NCBI GenBank assembly: GCA_032622095.1
Contig: CP136066.1
Location: forward strand, 175,335,164 to 175,399,163
DNA: 64,000 nt
Source: Siphonodentalium dalli
Taxonomy: Eukaryota; Mollusca; Scaphopoda; Gadilida; Siphonodentaliidae
Direction of reading: 5' to 3'
Of the stretch, positions 22,662-34,950 are shown piece by piece. Made by a program: the position numbers and the translations under genes. The notes under the pieces were generated by a model. That model was not told the DNA's origin and ran no database searches. It saw nothing but the letters and a program-made list of their open reading frames with translations. Position 1 is the first letter of the stretch, and every line of letters starts with the position of its first letter.

Positions 22662-25600
22662 ATATTATATACACTTTATAGTGTGTTTTCAGAACGAAAA
22701 CAAATTGAATAAAATCAACAAATTTGTAAATTTAAAAACAATTCAAACGTTGTTGTATTCCATGTCCCAGCCCGGACATATACACCAAATTTCAATAATA
22801 TTCATTGAGAAACAACGGACCAAACGCTATATAACACCCGTATACATCTTTTATTCCGTATCGGACTCGGGTACATGTTATAGTAGGTACCGAATTGACA
22901 CACGTCGACTGGGCGAGTTGGCCCTGGGCGATTAGGCCGATTCCGGCACATTCTAGAATTTACCGTATGTATCCGTTTACGCGTAGTTTACTTTAGAAAG
23001 TTCCGCAATTAATACCGTAAATAGAGCGACCATATTTGACAGAGAATGCCTCTGTTATTGATTATCAAGTTGCTGTACATTAAAAACGACAAATTCACAT
23101 GCTCGTTCAAGCGCAGTAGTCTATTTTCCCCATGTTAAAGGACATCCACAAATACTAAATAACGCTAACCTACTGCCGAATGTTTGACACGACAACTGTT
23201 AACATATTTGGGCTGAATTCATCTGACCCGGTATTATTCCTCAAAATAAACAACAAAACCATCGTTACTTGGAAATGTAGTTTGGGCTAACATTTACATA
23301 AATCCTCCAGATCAATTATCCGACACACACGTCAGATGAAAAAGTCACATGAAGTAACCGGCCAAATTGGCCGAAATGATAGAAGACGCCAAGACAACAA
23401 TAGATGGAATACTGGCGTTAGTTTATTTGTGATATCGTGTTTATGTAAGGGATTTCGTTTCAAATAATGATCAAAGTGAGGGTATCAGATTGGTCTCGGT
23501 TCAATTGATTGTGTCACCCTTTCTACGTATATGGGTGTATAATTATGGTGTCAGGTACATTTGACCTAGCTGCATGCAACACCATGCATACAGACAAAAC
23601 ACGTATGCGCAGGTCGCTAAGAAGGAACATTGCATGGAGCCGGTTCGTTCTGTAGTACATTTGTACAACAGACTCGTGCGCTCTTCTGGTGTACATCGAA
23701 ATGTTTTAGCTGGCATTCGGTGACTGGCTTCAATGTCATATACATGGTCACTTAAATGCCAAAATTAAGTTCAATTCTGACCTTCATATATTTTGGGACA
23801 TTCCTCCGATCAGAATATTAATATGTCGAAAACTACTTCAGATATACTAATCCATATCTATATTGAACATCCCTCAACAGTCAAAGGAGAGTTATCAGTT
23901 CTATACAAACGGTTGTTAAGGAGTACACTAAATAAAATGTGAGCATGGTTTATGAATCCTTCAAAAGACTAGGAGTATTATATGCAATTAATGGTTAAAT
24001 ACTGAGAATCAATATTGAAATAACTTTGTATCACGAAAGATGCTTGTTGTGTTGCCTCATTAATGGTCATTGGAACAAAATATTAGCTGATTAGTATGTG
24101 CATATATGATATCGTATTCGCGCAAAGTATAAAAACACTATTCTAGTTAATTTGGACTTTGATCGCGAAATTTCTAAAGAAAAACTTCCCCTTTTCCGAC
24201 AATAAAAAAGCGGGGTTCTTTCTCAAAATAGGCCTCTGCGCAGGCGGGAAGAAACAAACCCCCTGTCGTCAGTTTGTCGATTAAAGTCACGTGGGTAAAC
24301 ATTTGACACCTGTGTGCAAAGTATAACTACAACTCTAGTTGATATGTGCGTTTATTGAGCTGTAATTTCGTGTCAAATATCGTCTGATTTCCGGACCGGT
24401 ATTCCGGGATATAGGAATATAAGGATTGGACCGGTATTCCGATCTCTCGGGTTCAAAGGGTTAAGAGGAACAAAGGCGCATAACTCCATCAAAATCATTG
24501 ACCCATTACAACATTCCAACTTGACCTGTGTTTTCTGAACTGTAAACAGTTTACACTCTAACAAGAAATTCTGTTCACGTTATCATCTGGATAACCAAAA
24601 TGTATTTCTAAGTGTAAAAAGATGCATAACTCTGTCAAAAATCATCATACCGTGATTCAATTTCGGTCGAACTTGACCTGTATTTTTTCAAACGTTAATT
24701 AGTAATAATTACGTACCAGATCGAACAACCTTAAAAAAAACTTGATTTCTAAATCGAGCAAGAGGCAGAACGCAGCCAACAATCAACTTACAATCACCAA
24801 ATTAGAACATTACCTGACTGTGTCTTTCCAAATATGAATAATGTACCAGATGCATGTATAAAATAATTCTGTCTAGCGTTAATCGTCAAGTTATCATCCC
24901 AAAAATTGTGGTTTCTAAGTTGAAAAGGGGCATAATTCAGACTGATAACTGCATCAACAAATATCAGACCGTAAAAAAACATGACCGGACTTTAAACAAA
25001 TTCAAATCTGATATGTGTGTTTTTACAACCAATACACACACGATTGAATATATAGCGAAATATACTGAAGGTTTCTCACCAGAATTCCCAACTACACCTT
25101 TTACCGGACTCGGCCTCCGGGTCGCAGTTCGAATTTTAATCCGTCCCCAAAAATTCCCATTTCTATAAATAAAACGCCCATGGCCCATGTATACCAAGAA
25201 GCAGCGAAACATTATATACGCGGAGCGCGAAATGACCCTCATCAATGCGTCCGTGTGTGCGCGGGGACGTACATGTACGTCCGTCCGGAACTTTGTCCAA
25301 GCCTGTATTCTGTCATTTTAAACTTGGCACATATATCAACCTGCATGGGAACCTGCGCACCTATGATGTTGAGTTCAGTCGGAGTCCTTTTGGCAGAGTT
25401 ATTGCCGTTTTAGAACATAGCAATGTTTTATGTTTTTGTGTTAGAGTTATTAACCCTTTCTCGACAAATTGACGATGTGCAACATATTTAGTGAATATGT
25501 ACTTTGCAGTCTACCGTACACTGCCATATAATTGCCTCAGATCTGTGGAGAAACACAGTGCAAGGCCATTAAAATTATTCCTTCCACAACACAGTTCCTG

Positions 25601-25975
25601 GGCATATACGCTATACTGTTTGTATCATATTGGAAATAACTCCACAAAAAAAGAGACAGACGTCATAATCATAGGTGCACAAGTTCCCATTGTACTAAAT
25701 ATATATGCCAAGTTTGAAAAATATTGACCTAAAAATATAGGAATTAAAGCTCGTACATAATTATACATAAGTCGATAAAAGGGGGATAACTCCACTAAAA
25801 CAAGTCAGACAGATGTCATAATCGCAGATGTCTGTGCCAAGTTTCAGGGCAAATGATCGAAACACGACTGAGAAAAACTCCGGACAAATTTGTGTCCATG
25901 GACGACAGACGGACGGACGACGCACAATTTTGTTGCTGGCTATATATAATAAAATCTTCTGCCGAGTTCTGGGCT
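22662..25975. other. no supported gene over 3.3 kb
   Basis: Mostly AT-rich unique-looking DNA. Degenerate repeat fragments occur near 24450-24700 (phrases 'cataactc(c/t)(a/g)tcaaaat' twice) and near 25240-25930, including a short GACGACAGACGGACGGACGAC tract at 25902-25922. Open frames up to 104 residues carry no recognisable domain. Confidence 0.45.
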
Positions 25976-27650
25976 ATTCAGACACCCGGATTCCAGTTTT
26001 CACTCATTTATTATTAAAAACGTATTGCCCTGGTAACATCAGAACCTGCCTATATATCCACCAGCAAATTATTAAATTTATTAATTATATCAAAGTCTTA
26101 AATTATAATTGATAAAACTCGGAATTGCTATAATAAGAATTGTCTGCATTAATTTTTTCTATCTTGTTGTGATGATTCCACAATTCTCTCATGTTTAACA
26201 CAAAACAGCATTTGTTTTACCCGAAAATCGAATCCCAGAAAATTTATGGACCCGATAATTATCTTATGGTAGGTGAACATGATCACACTTTGTTACTTAG
26301 TTAAATTCCTAACCAGAAATAGATGAGACTGTTATTTAGGCAGTTGGATTCCATTTTTTGTAACTGTTTCCATTTGAAGGTAACATCCGCATGTTTTGCA
26401 CTCTATCAAAACTAGTATGTTGATATATTATTCGTCTTGTTACTCTTCCACATAATTCAATTCGACTAATGGCCGATTCCATAGTTACAGTTAATATATA
26501 GAAATAAGGGAGGGTTTATTGTTCCGATAGCCGGATTCCAGTTTTCACTGATTTTATTAATAAATAAAAACAAATAACCTTGGTAACCATTGATCCTGCT
26601 TTAACGCCTTATTATATCTATTACTTACATCTCAATTGTTGACAAACGAAGCTGTTTTTTTAATAAATGGCATGCATAATAATTAATTATCCATACCATG
26701 TTTTGATTGATATCAGAATTCTCTCATTTTTCACACAAAAAACTGTTTTTCTCCCAAAAACAAATCATAGAGCATTGCCATACTCCAAAATTATCTTACA
26801 AAATGTGAAAATGTCCACCCTCTATTGTTTAGTTGCGTTCCCATCCAATAATAGACGTAAATGCTATTTAGGTAGCTGGATTCCATTTTCACTGGTTTGA
26901 TTCACGAAAAAGCCTATTTTACCCCAAAATCAGAAATCGCTACAAGAAGGCAACACCGGCATGTTATCTGCTGTACCAATATGAAACTTTTGGTACATAA
27001 CTAATCGTGTTACTCTTTCACATGATTCAATTCGAATTAGTGTCGATTCCGGTCCCCACTAATAAATGTGTAGGGCCTATATAGAAATATATTAAAGGGA
27101 TGCTACTCAATTCCAGTTTTCACTGATTATATTAATTCAAATCAGATTACCCTGGTAACCATAGAACCTGCCTTATTCCAAAAACGCCGTATCAATTTAT
27201 TATCTACATCTAACATTGAAACTGGGATTGTTTTTATAAATTGGAATGAATTAATGATGCATATCTTTTTGTGGTGGATTCCAGAATTATCTATTTTTTT
27301 CACACTCAAAGCGATTTTTACCCCAAAAACTAAACCTAGAACATTGACATACTTTTACAAAAGGTGAACATGTCCAACCTCTATTGTTTGGTTGTGTTTG
27401 CACCCAAAAATAGATATAAATGTTATTTAGGTAGCTAGATTCCATTTTTCACTGTTTTTTTCAAAGCTTATTTCACCTCAAATTAAGAAATCGTACAACA
27501 CTACACGAAAAGGCAACACCGGCATGTTATCCGCTGTATCAATACGGACATTTTGATATATAATTTAGTTTGTTAGTCTTCCACTTGGTTGAACTCGCAA
27601 AATAACCCTCAATTTTGGTCCCAACTGATACACTGGTATATGTGTACTTT
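25976..27650 (+). repeat. three degenerate ~560-bp tandem repeats
   Basis: The landmark GATTCCAGTTTTCACT(C/G)AT is followed by CCTGGTAAC at about 25988, 26533 and 27113, giving periods of about 545 and 580 bp. Each unit later contains 'aattctct' plus 'cacacaaa', 'aacatg/aaatgtcca' and 'atgctatttaggtagctggattcc'. Divergence is high and no coding frame is shared, so it is an old satellite-like array. Confidence 0.7.
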
Positions 27651-28036
27651 TCATTATTTGAGCTATATAAAATTCACACAGACCAGCTAGTTTTGTTCTA
27701 CAGTTCACTGCAAATTGTCAGAGAACTTAGAAGCGGCAATGTTTACATCCCATCGATTGACTTGCTCACAACTAAATGACAAATATCGACACACGCCAAA
27801 AAATATAGTCCCCATTTTTTATTCCGAAAAGATGTGAGAAATGAATTATACATAATTTAACGATAACAATTTATTAGTATGTAACATGCGAAACATCCAG
27901 TAGAAAAACGCTTTCTGTAAACGTCAAAATGCAATAATGAAATCATAGTCCGCCTGTTCTTAATACGCGTTGAAACTTAATGTGATCAGCCGATATAGAC
28001 CGGAAATGATCACCGAGAGGGTAAAACTATTGTGTT
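27651..28036. other. no supported gene
   Basis: AT-rich spacer between two tandem arrays; nothing recognisable. Confidence 0.4.
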
Positions 28037-28120
28037 AACCATCGCCTCGGTCAGTGTTATCCATCGCCTCGGTCAGTGTTATCCATCGCCTCGGTCAGTG
28101 TTATCCACCGCCTCGGTCCC
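28037..28120 (+). repeat. 22-bp tandem repeat, ~3.7 copies
   Basis: The unit CATCGCCTCGGTCAGTGTTATC is given here only by its first and last parts (CATCGCCTCGG and TCAGTGTTATC). Units are nearly perfect, implying recent expansion. Confidence 0.85.
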
Positions 28121-29540
28121 AAGCGATTGATACAACGTTCTGCCCCATGGTGATTTCCCACTATTTAATGAGAAAGCATATAATATAAAGCGTTTATCTA
28201 ACAAATACATACAAAATTGTACCCAGTATTTCGGAGGCTTAACATGATACAATCGCTGTGGGGAACTATTATTGTTCACGGTGGAGTCCATCATGATTCT
28301 GAATACTTCTACGAGCATATATCATGGGCATGTGTATATTGCAATGACATATTTAGCCTTGATATACACAAAACAGCAATTTAGGTCCCGAAAATATTGC
28401 TGCCAAAATTGCCGGATCTCGAGAACATTACAATGGTAGAAACGCTTGAATATTCGACCAAGTTGGTAAATAAGAACGAACTATATACACTTCTGCTCCT
28501 TAAATACAGAAACGCCATTCGAACATATCCATCTGAAGGATTTCTGATATCAGCAACAACAAAACAAATGAAACAAATACCCGGTGTGTTTTAAAGACAC
28601 GGTTGGCCTTGGAGGTGGGTATCCTGTGAAAATATCTCCACCCGTCAAAAACCGCCACAAACAGAAAGAACATCAAAATGTAGATAGACTTTGTCCGTAT
28701 ACAAATAAGAAATATCGCATAAACAGTATGTTATTGTCATATTTTTGACCATTGTTATGTAAACAAAAGCATAAAAAGTAACTTTTCTGGTGTTTGTTTA
28801 TATTATGATGGTAAACATAAAGAGCGTTCTTTGTTGATGAATACCTGATATGGAACTAATAAAGAGCGTTTATGCCATTTGTGTGTGATTAGCCAGTAGC
28901 ATTGTGCTGTCTTTTGTAACACAATCAGGCTCTTGCATAGGTAAAATATAGTAGGTCTTTATTATAACATTCTGTTTACGCGATGGTCATGGTATATATG
29001 AACGGAACTGTATGCGTTTTAATGTTTTTCTGTTTACGGTGTTTGGAACAAATATGAATATTTTCGACAATTAAGGCCGCACGTGCCTTTAAAGTGTGAT
29101 TTCGGCTTAAACCTATCTGCGATTTGGTCGAGCATGCATGGCAATTTAGTGATGACATTTACAATTTCACGCGTCGCTCTTCCACTCTATAAGTTGTATC
29201 AATTTCCTTCACATTGATCATAACACTTTTGTCCTCACACACACCCAACCTCCAACACAAAGTTTTAACTCGTGAAGTTGCAACCATGGTCACGAAGTCC
29301 AGACAATGTCAGTAGTGTATTTTACAAACAGCTCAATTTCATTTTATTTAAAAAGATTCTCTGTCCGATTTTACACAACATTTGTAAAAAATTTCAGATC
29401 ACAAGGTAAAAGACAAATGAAAAACACATACAATCACAATAATTATTGTTCGCATTGAACACGCATCGCGAAAAGACACACATAATATCCATCCGTTTTT
29501 AATAAAAGCTCATAATGGAGAACGCTGTTTTGTCATTTAC
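28121..29540. other. no supported gene
   Basis: It contains a duplicated phrase AATAAAGAGCGTT-like (near 28817 and 28859). Open frames of 60-79 residues are unrecognised. Confidence 0.4.
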
Positions 29541-29584
29541 CGCCACTTACCGCCACTTACCGCCATTTAACGCCACTTACCGCT
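29541..29584 (+). repeat. 10-bp tandem repeat CGCCACTTAC, ~4.4 copies
   Basis: Four units in exact 10-bp phase, with one variant unit, then a partial one. Confidence 0.8.
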
Positions 29585-30584
29585 GGACGACGGGTGCGTG
29601 AACGCTCTGTATTAGAGACGTTAATTGTCATGTTTGCCAGGCTGACCAGAACAACCTCTTATGAATGAGTTCATGTGTCGATCGGAGTATTCTCGGAAAA
29701 CATTGACAGTGGTTTTATGGTGTCAATCTGACTGGGCGTCTTTAAATGTAGTTAGCATATATTATATGTCATATACCTGTCATATACCTGTCATATATCT
29801 GTCATTGATTTGGCAAATTGGCACTGACATCATAAATAAACATATGCCTACATGTATCTTAAAGAACACAAATATTTCCGGTTATATGGCCCATACGATT
29901 GATATTTGAGAAAATTATTCGAGTACGACAGCTATAATGGATACGGTGTGTAAATAGGGTCTCCATCCGTTTGAATGTTTTTCCAACTTGGAACATCCAA
30001 GTGCACCCCCCTTCAACAGACCCAAAATCCCGCATCTAGGAAATCCACCCCATCCATTTTAATCGGAATTTTCCATCCGTTAATTGTTGAACATTCAGAA
30101 GATCTGCCACCCCTATTACAGTTGGATTAAAAAAAAATCAAGCTATTAGAAAACATTAAACCTATTTTCGGTCTGAAATCTCCAACTGACGTTGTGTTAG
30201 ATACGAAATTTCCAATACTTGATATTTTACCCATACACCATATCGACACGTTAATGACGATATGTTATTCTATATGTACCAGACAATTTCCAAGGTAAAT
30301 AAAGTGTTTATGATTTTATTTCCATTGGCGGATTATAGTAATCATTCTTATGTGTCTTAACTCAGACTACATCATTCTCAAATGTGTAATTCACCAGCGT
30401 TGTCCTCCAATCTGTACACCTTCTGTGGGTCAACGTCTTTGTTGCTCGATGTATTCGACTGATGCAACAATGGACGTGTGAATGTGTTATTTTCCAAACC
30501 ACGATCATCACAAGATAACAAATGTTATGAAAAAGCAGTAATCCTAATTTGAAGTTATAAAAATAATCGAGTTCATTCAGGATG
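29585..30584. other. no supported gene
   Basis: It contains TGTCATATACC tandem steps near 29768-29800 and a repeat phrase 'gaaatctccaactga' near 30175 that recurs near 47425. No coding exon was recognised. Confidence 0.4.
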
Positions 30585-30706
30585 CAAGAGATAACGCATC
30601 ACAATTATGATAACGGGAATCAATTTGACCTACACAATACCTAATAAGAGATAACTCGTCACACTTATGATAATGACAATAAATGAGACCTACACAATAC
30701 TTCACT
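30585..30706 (-). repeat. detached two-unit block of the 60-bp satellite
   Basis: Two units of the same 60-bp repeat that forms the main array at 32972-34125 (AAGAGATAACTCGTCACA, CCTACACAATAC). About 2.3 kb, including a hAT MITE, separates the two blocks. Confidence 0.85.
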
Positions 30707-30720
30707 CTTTCAAAATCGCA

Positions 30721-30777
30721 GCCCGCTTTAGCGGGCACGACGTAATTGACGTTAAACACCGTAGCCCGCTTTAGCGG
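30721..30777 (+). other. paired GC-rich hairpins GCCCGCT-TT-AGCGGGC
   Basis: A perfect 7-bp stem hairpin at 30721-30736 and a second, slightly shortened copy (GCCCGCTTTAGCGG) at 30764-30777, separated by 27 bp. They stand out in AT-rich sequence. The role is unknown. Confidence 0.6.
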
Positions 30778-30862
30778 CAGAGAATAATTTTCGGGAATAA
30801 CAGACAATAATATCACGTTTGCGGAGATATGCTAATGATTTTATTGACTGGCGACTTAGGTA

Positions 30863-31939
30863 CAGTGTTCACGCTGTCGGTAGCCAAATTAGCCAATGGC
30901 TAAACAAATTCGAATTTGGCTAATACAAATTTCATTTGGCTAAACTTTTGGCTAAACTTTTTTGGAACCCAAATGGAGACTGAAAGCATGGAGCCAGAAA
31001 GCTAATTAATAAAAGCGCTCAATAGATCGACATTCAAGACGAAGTTAGGTGACGAAAGTATTTCATTATTTTCGTACTTATGAAATATCGTACAAAGGGA
31101 AATCCCATCGACAACTCTATCAACCAAGCGATCACAAAGTGATATGCAATCATCTTTAGTTTTCACAAGACGGACATTCAAAGACGCATGGACATTAAAC
31201 CGACCATGGTTGAATTATGACAATGTGAAGAAAGCAATGTTTTGTAAAGTGCATTGACGCCGGTATATAAGCAATTTGTTCGTACACAGGCTGTTTTAAT
31301 TTGGAGAAAGATTACGTCACTCTGCACGAAGCAGCAAAAGGTCATTATTAATTTTTACATTTAATCCCCTAATCCCCCATTCAGCCCATTGTCTGTCTGG
31401 TCACTCACAGCGCGCCTGCACAATGCATGTTTATGATGACATTGTATTTATGACGGTCGAGGTTTATGAGCACCAAGCGTAAGACAATAGCTTAATCAGC
31501 CAAATGTGAATCACGACAGATATTTTGTGGCTATTTGTCGTCAATACCGATACAGTCAAAATAATATGCATGCTTTTACGACAGATTGTAATTTGACAAT
31601 TAAAAAATAATGACATTAAGAAGGACAATCCCGGGTTACCGCCCCCCCCACAATTACTCTTTCACATAAAGATTAATAAATTTTTAATAAAAGATATATA
31701 TAATAATACTTCTTGTTCATCAAAATTATTTAAATTATTGTGTATTTTACCTGTGTCTGTTAGATTTTACGTTTTAGTCATTAATTGTGAACCGACCAGA
31801 AAACGATGATTTAATTTGGCCAAAGTTTTTTTTAATTTTGCCAAAAAACATTTGGCTAAAGTTTTTTTCATTTGGCTAATAAAATTTTCATTTGGCTAAA
31901 CTTTTGGCTAAAGTTTTTTTCGGTCCAGCGTGAACACTG
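30863..31939. mobile_element. 1.08-kb hAT-type MITE
   Basis: It starts CAGTGTTCACGCTG and ends with the exact reverse complement (14-bp TIR). It is flanked by the perfect 8-bp target duplication CTTAGGTA (30855-30862 and 31940-31947). CAGTG-like ends and 8-bp duplications are hallmarks of the hAT superfamily. Both ends carry clusters of TTGGCTAA (30888-30960 and 31810-31920), likely subterminal transposase-binding repeats. No transposase frame remains. Confidence 0.9.
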
Positions 31940-31947
31940 CTTAGGTA

Positions 31948-32971
31948 TCATATGGGTGATATTCTGTATCAATACTAATTTACTGCTGAACACGTAGACC
32001 TGACAAATACGGCCACAATGAGATGTTCCAGGCCGAAATATATACAGCAGATGTATGACGTCACAATTACTATTGTTGGGTTTCCCTGGGATTCTCCAAA
32101 AATGCTGACGAAAACAATGCCGACGTGTGGTTTTTTTAATCAGATACACATGTACCAATTGATTAAGTTTGTTATTGTTTATGACAAAGACAGTGCGATA
32201 ACACATGTTTATGAAAAACAGACGATTGTTGCCCTTTGTAACGACGTTTTCTGTGGTAACCGTCTAGTGTCTCCTATTTTCGACGTAATGTTACGAAATT
32301 CACCGTGCCGTGCAATAGTGCGACTTCAATAATATTAGCTGCGAGTGCATGTTGTAAGCATGATATTGACACGCATAAACAGTTTGGGAACGCAATGGGA
32401 TCATTGGCAGTTGTGTTGGAAAGTTATTCGTAATTGCTTAGCATTATTACAGTTGAATACACGTGGGCCTAACTCCGGGAAAATGGGTCTTTCTCGGTTA
32501 AATAACGCCTTCTTGGGCATACACTTGGTGTGATCTCATCATTATGCTCATTCCATGCCTTCTTATTTCATTCTTAATCACCACATATGCTAAATTTACG
32601 ACATGTGATGGATATATTGCTAATATAACAATTTGAATGTGAGTTTGGTCAATATACGTATGTGGTAAAATATTGCAAATAAAGTTAACTGTAACAGTAA
32701 ATATTGAGTTCAAATGTATATACGCACCTAGTACATATGGCATGCGTTACCATGGTGATATAATCACAATTATATGACGTCATTCATCGGCAGTTAGTTC
32801 AAATTGATGGGCTGTTGTCACTGGTCATGACAATATATGGGTGTTCATACCTACCACATCTATAAATACTAGTATGAATGCCCCACATGTGAGACAATGA
32901 ATTTCCATATAAACGGCTGCAAACTCGGTGGCCTGGACCATTTGACCTCTGTAAATTTGGTGGCGAAAGAG
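31948..32971. other. no supported gene
   Basis: Overlapping frames on both strands (31868-32206 minus, 32018-32332 plus) have no recognisable domain. Two GGGTGTTCATACC/ATGAATGCCCCACATG phrases near 32840-32880 form a loose inverted pair. Confidence 0.4.
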
Positions 32972-34125
32972 TTAATAAGAGATAACTCATCACAATCATG
33001 ATAGTGAGAATCAGCGAGATCTACACAATACTTAATAAGAGATAACTCATCACAATTATGATAATGAGAATCAATGAGACCATCACAATACTTAATAATA
33101 GATTACTCGTCACAATTACGATAATGAGAATCAATGAGACCTACACAATACTTCATAAGAGATAACTCATCACAATTATAATAATGAGAATCAATGAGAC
33201 CTACACAATACTTAATAAGAGATAACTCATCACAGTTATAATAATGAGAATCAATGAGACCTACACAATACTTAATAAGAGATAACTCATCACAATTATG
33301 ATAATGAGAATCAATGATGCCTACACAATACTTAATAAGAGATAACGCATCACAATTATTATGAGAATCAATGAGACCTACACAATACTTAGTAACAGAT
33401 AACTCATCGAAATTATGATAATGAGAATCAATGAGACCCACACAATACTTAATAAGAGATATCTCATCACAGTTATGATAACGGGAATCAATGAGACCTA
33501 CACAATAATCAATAACAGATAACTCATCACAATTATGATAATGAGAATAAATGAGACCTACATAATACTTAATAAGAGATAACTCATCACAATTATGATA
33601 ATGAGAATCAATGAGACCTACACAATAATCAATAAGGGATAACTCATCAGAATTATAATGAGATTCAGTTAGACCTACACAATACTTAATAAGAGATAAC
33701 TCATCACAATTACGATAATGATAATAAATGAGACATACACAATACTTAATAAGAGATAACTCATCACAATTATGATAATGAGAATAAATGGGACCTACAC
33801 AATACTTAATAAGAGATAACTCGTCAAAATTATGATAATGGGAATCAATTAGACCTACACAATACTTAATAAAAGATAACTCGTCACAGTTATGATAATG
33901 ATAATAAATGAGACATACACAATACTTAATAAGAGATAACTCATCACAATTATGATAATGTGAATCAATGAGACCCACACAATACTTAATAAGAGATAAC
34001 TCATTACAATTTTACAATTACGATAATGAGAATCAATGAGACCTACACAATACTTCATAAAAGATAACTCATCACAGTTATAATAATGAGAATCAATGAG
34101 ACCTACACAATACTTAATAAGAGAG
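32972..34125 (-). repeat. 60-bp satellite, ~19 units, open on the minus strand
   Basis: Units of 60 bp (TAATAAGAGATAACTCATCA, CAATTATGATAATGAGAATC and AATGAGACCTACACAATACT in order). The minus strand encodes a 20-residue repeat with core CVGLIDSHYHNCDELSL. Most units are exactly 60 bp; two have 3-bp deletions (near 33358 and 33655) that keep the frame, and one near 34015 has an ~8-bp insertion that breaks it. See the ORF entry at 33103-33978. Confidence 0.9.
33103..33978 (-). CDS. possible repeat protein (20-aa repeats) encoded by the satellite
   Basis: A 291-residue open frame consisting of about 14.5 copies of a 20-residue unit, IKYCVGLIDSHYHNCDELSL, with one Cys in CVG and one in NCDE per unit. 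There is no signal peptide, and the frame starts at an internal Met inside a unit, so no natural start is visible. The frame stays open because the period is a multiple of three; both 3-bp indels preserve it. Upstream units run in a different frame after an 8-bp insertion. No match to a known family. Most likely a satellite with an accidental open frame; translation is not excluded. Confidence 0.2.
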   Translation of the reverse strand: MGLIDSHYHNCDELSLIKYCVCLIYYHYHNCDELSFIKYCVGLIDSHYHNFDELSLIKYCVGPIYSHYHNCDELSLIKYCVCLIYYHYRNCDELSLIKYCVGLTESHYNSDELSLIDYCVGLIDSHYHNCDELSLIKYYVGLIYSHYHNCDELSVIDYCVGLIDSRYHNCDEISLIKYCVGLIDSHYHNFDELSVTKYCVGLIDSHNNCDALSLIKYCVGIIDSHYHNCDELSLIKYCVGLIDSHYYNCDELSLIKYCVGLIDSHYYNCDELSLMKYCVGLIDSHYRNCDE

Positions 34126-34950
34126 AGGTAGGTGAAGAACAATGTACTGCTGATGAAACCGGAAGTCTCTGACCCGTACACATGTGATACATCACACCCT
34201 ATACTTTACAATGAAAGCCACAAATATTTCAGTCGACTGAAATTTTGTTGTTGAAATGAAATCTGCTCCATTCAAACAGGGAGCAATCAACTGGAAATAG
34301 ACCACGGTGTTTATATATAATGGTCAGCTGGGAATTAGATACGGACACATATGAACTTGAACTCATCTCAGCCCAATTTCCATTGATCAACATGCATGGG
34401 AAATATTTATGGGTGGCTTAACGGTTTAATTTCTTGAATCAAGAAAAAATAAGTTTACATTTAAGTCCACGTTTGAAAACAAGTCTGTTTTACAGAATCT
34501 GATCTTCTCGGTGCCTGAGAACAGTGAAGTTAAAAATAATTTTCATGTCAACAAAGTTTAAAAAACGGGGTATAATTTCCAACTGGTTGATGGTTCTTCA
34601 ATATCGTGTCACAGTAATCGATATATCACATTTAAAAAAAAAAAAAGAAGAGAGATATTATATATACTGATTATCGCCACCCCGATTTATAATAGACCAC
34701 CGTTAACACTCCCTTAAGTAATCTCCGTTATATTCACGTACGCTATATATATTCTACCCGTCATATCAAATCCCGATAAAATCCAAATTACATTGTTATA
34801 TTCATTGTTTTTTTCAGAAAGACGACATGTTATTTATTTCCCCACTCACGTGCACTGAACAAAGTCTTGGATGTCCAACATTGACCGGTGGACTAGTATT
34901 GACACCATCTTCTTAAAATTGAGTTAGAGTAAGGTGTCCATTTATTAATT
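34126..34950. promoter_or_regulatory. upstream region of the Mab-21-like gene
   Basis: 825 bp between the satellite and the gene. It contains TATATATA-like runs (about 34660 and 34746) that could be TATA elements, and an A12-plus tract near 34630. An in-frame TAA at 34930-34932 lies 18 bases before the ATG. No splice-acceptor motif adjacent to the start is convincing, so transcription start and any 5' intron remain unresolved. Confidence 0.3.

Noticed and set aside
32972-34125. CRISPR-like array
   Set aside because: Units abut without unique spacers and the period is a uniform 60 bp in eukaryotic-type DNA; it is a satellite.
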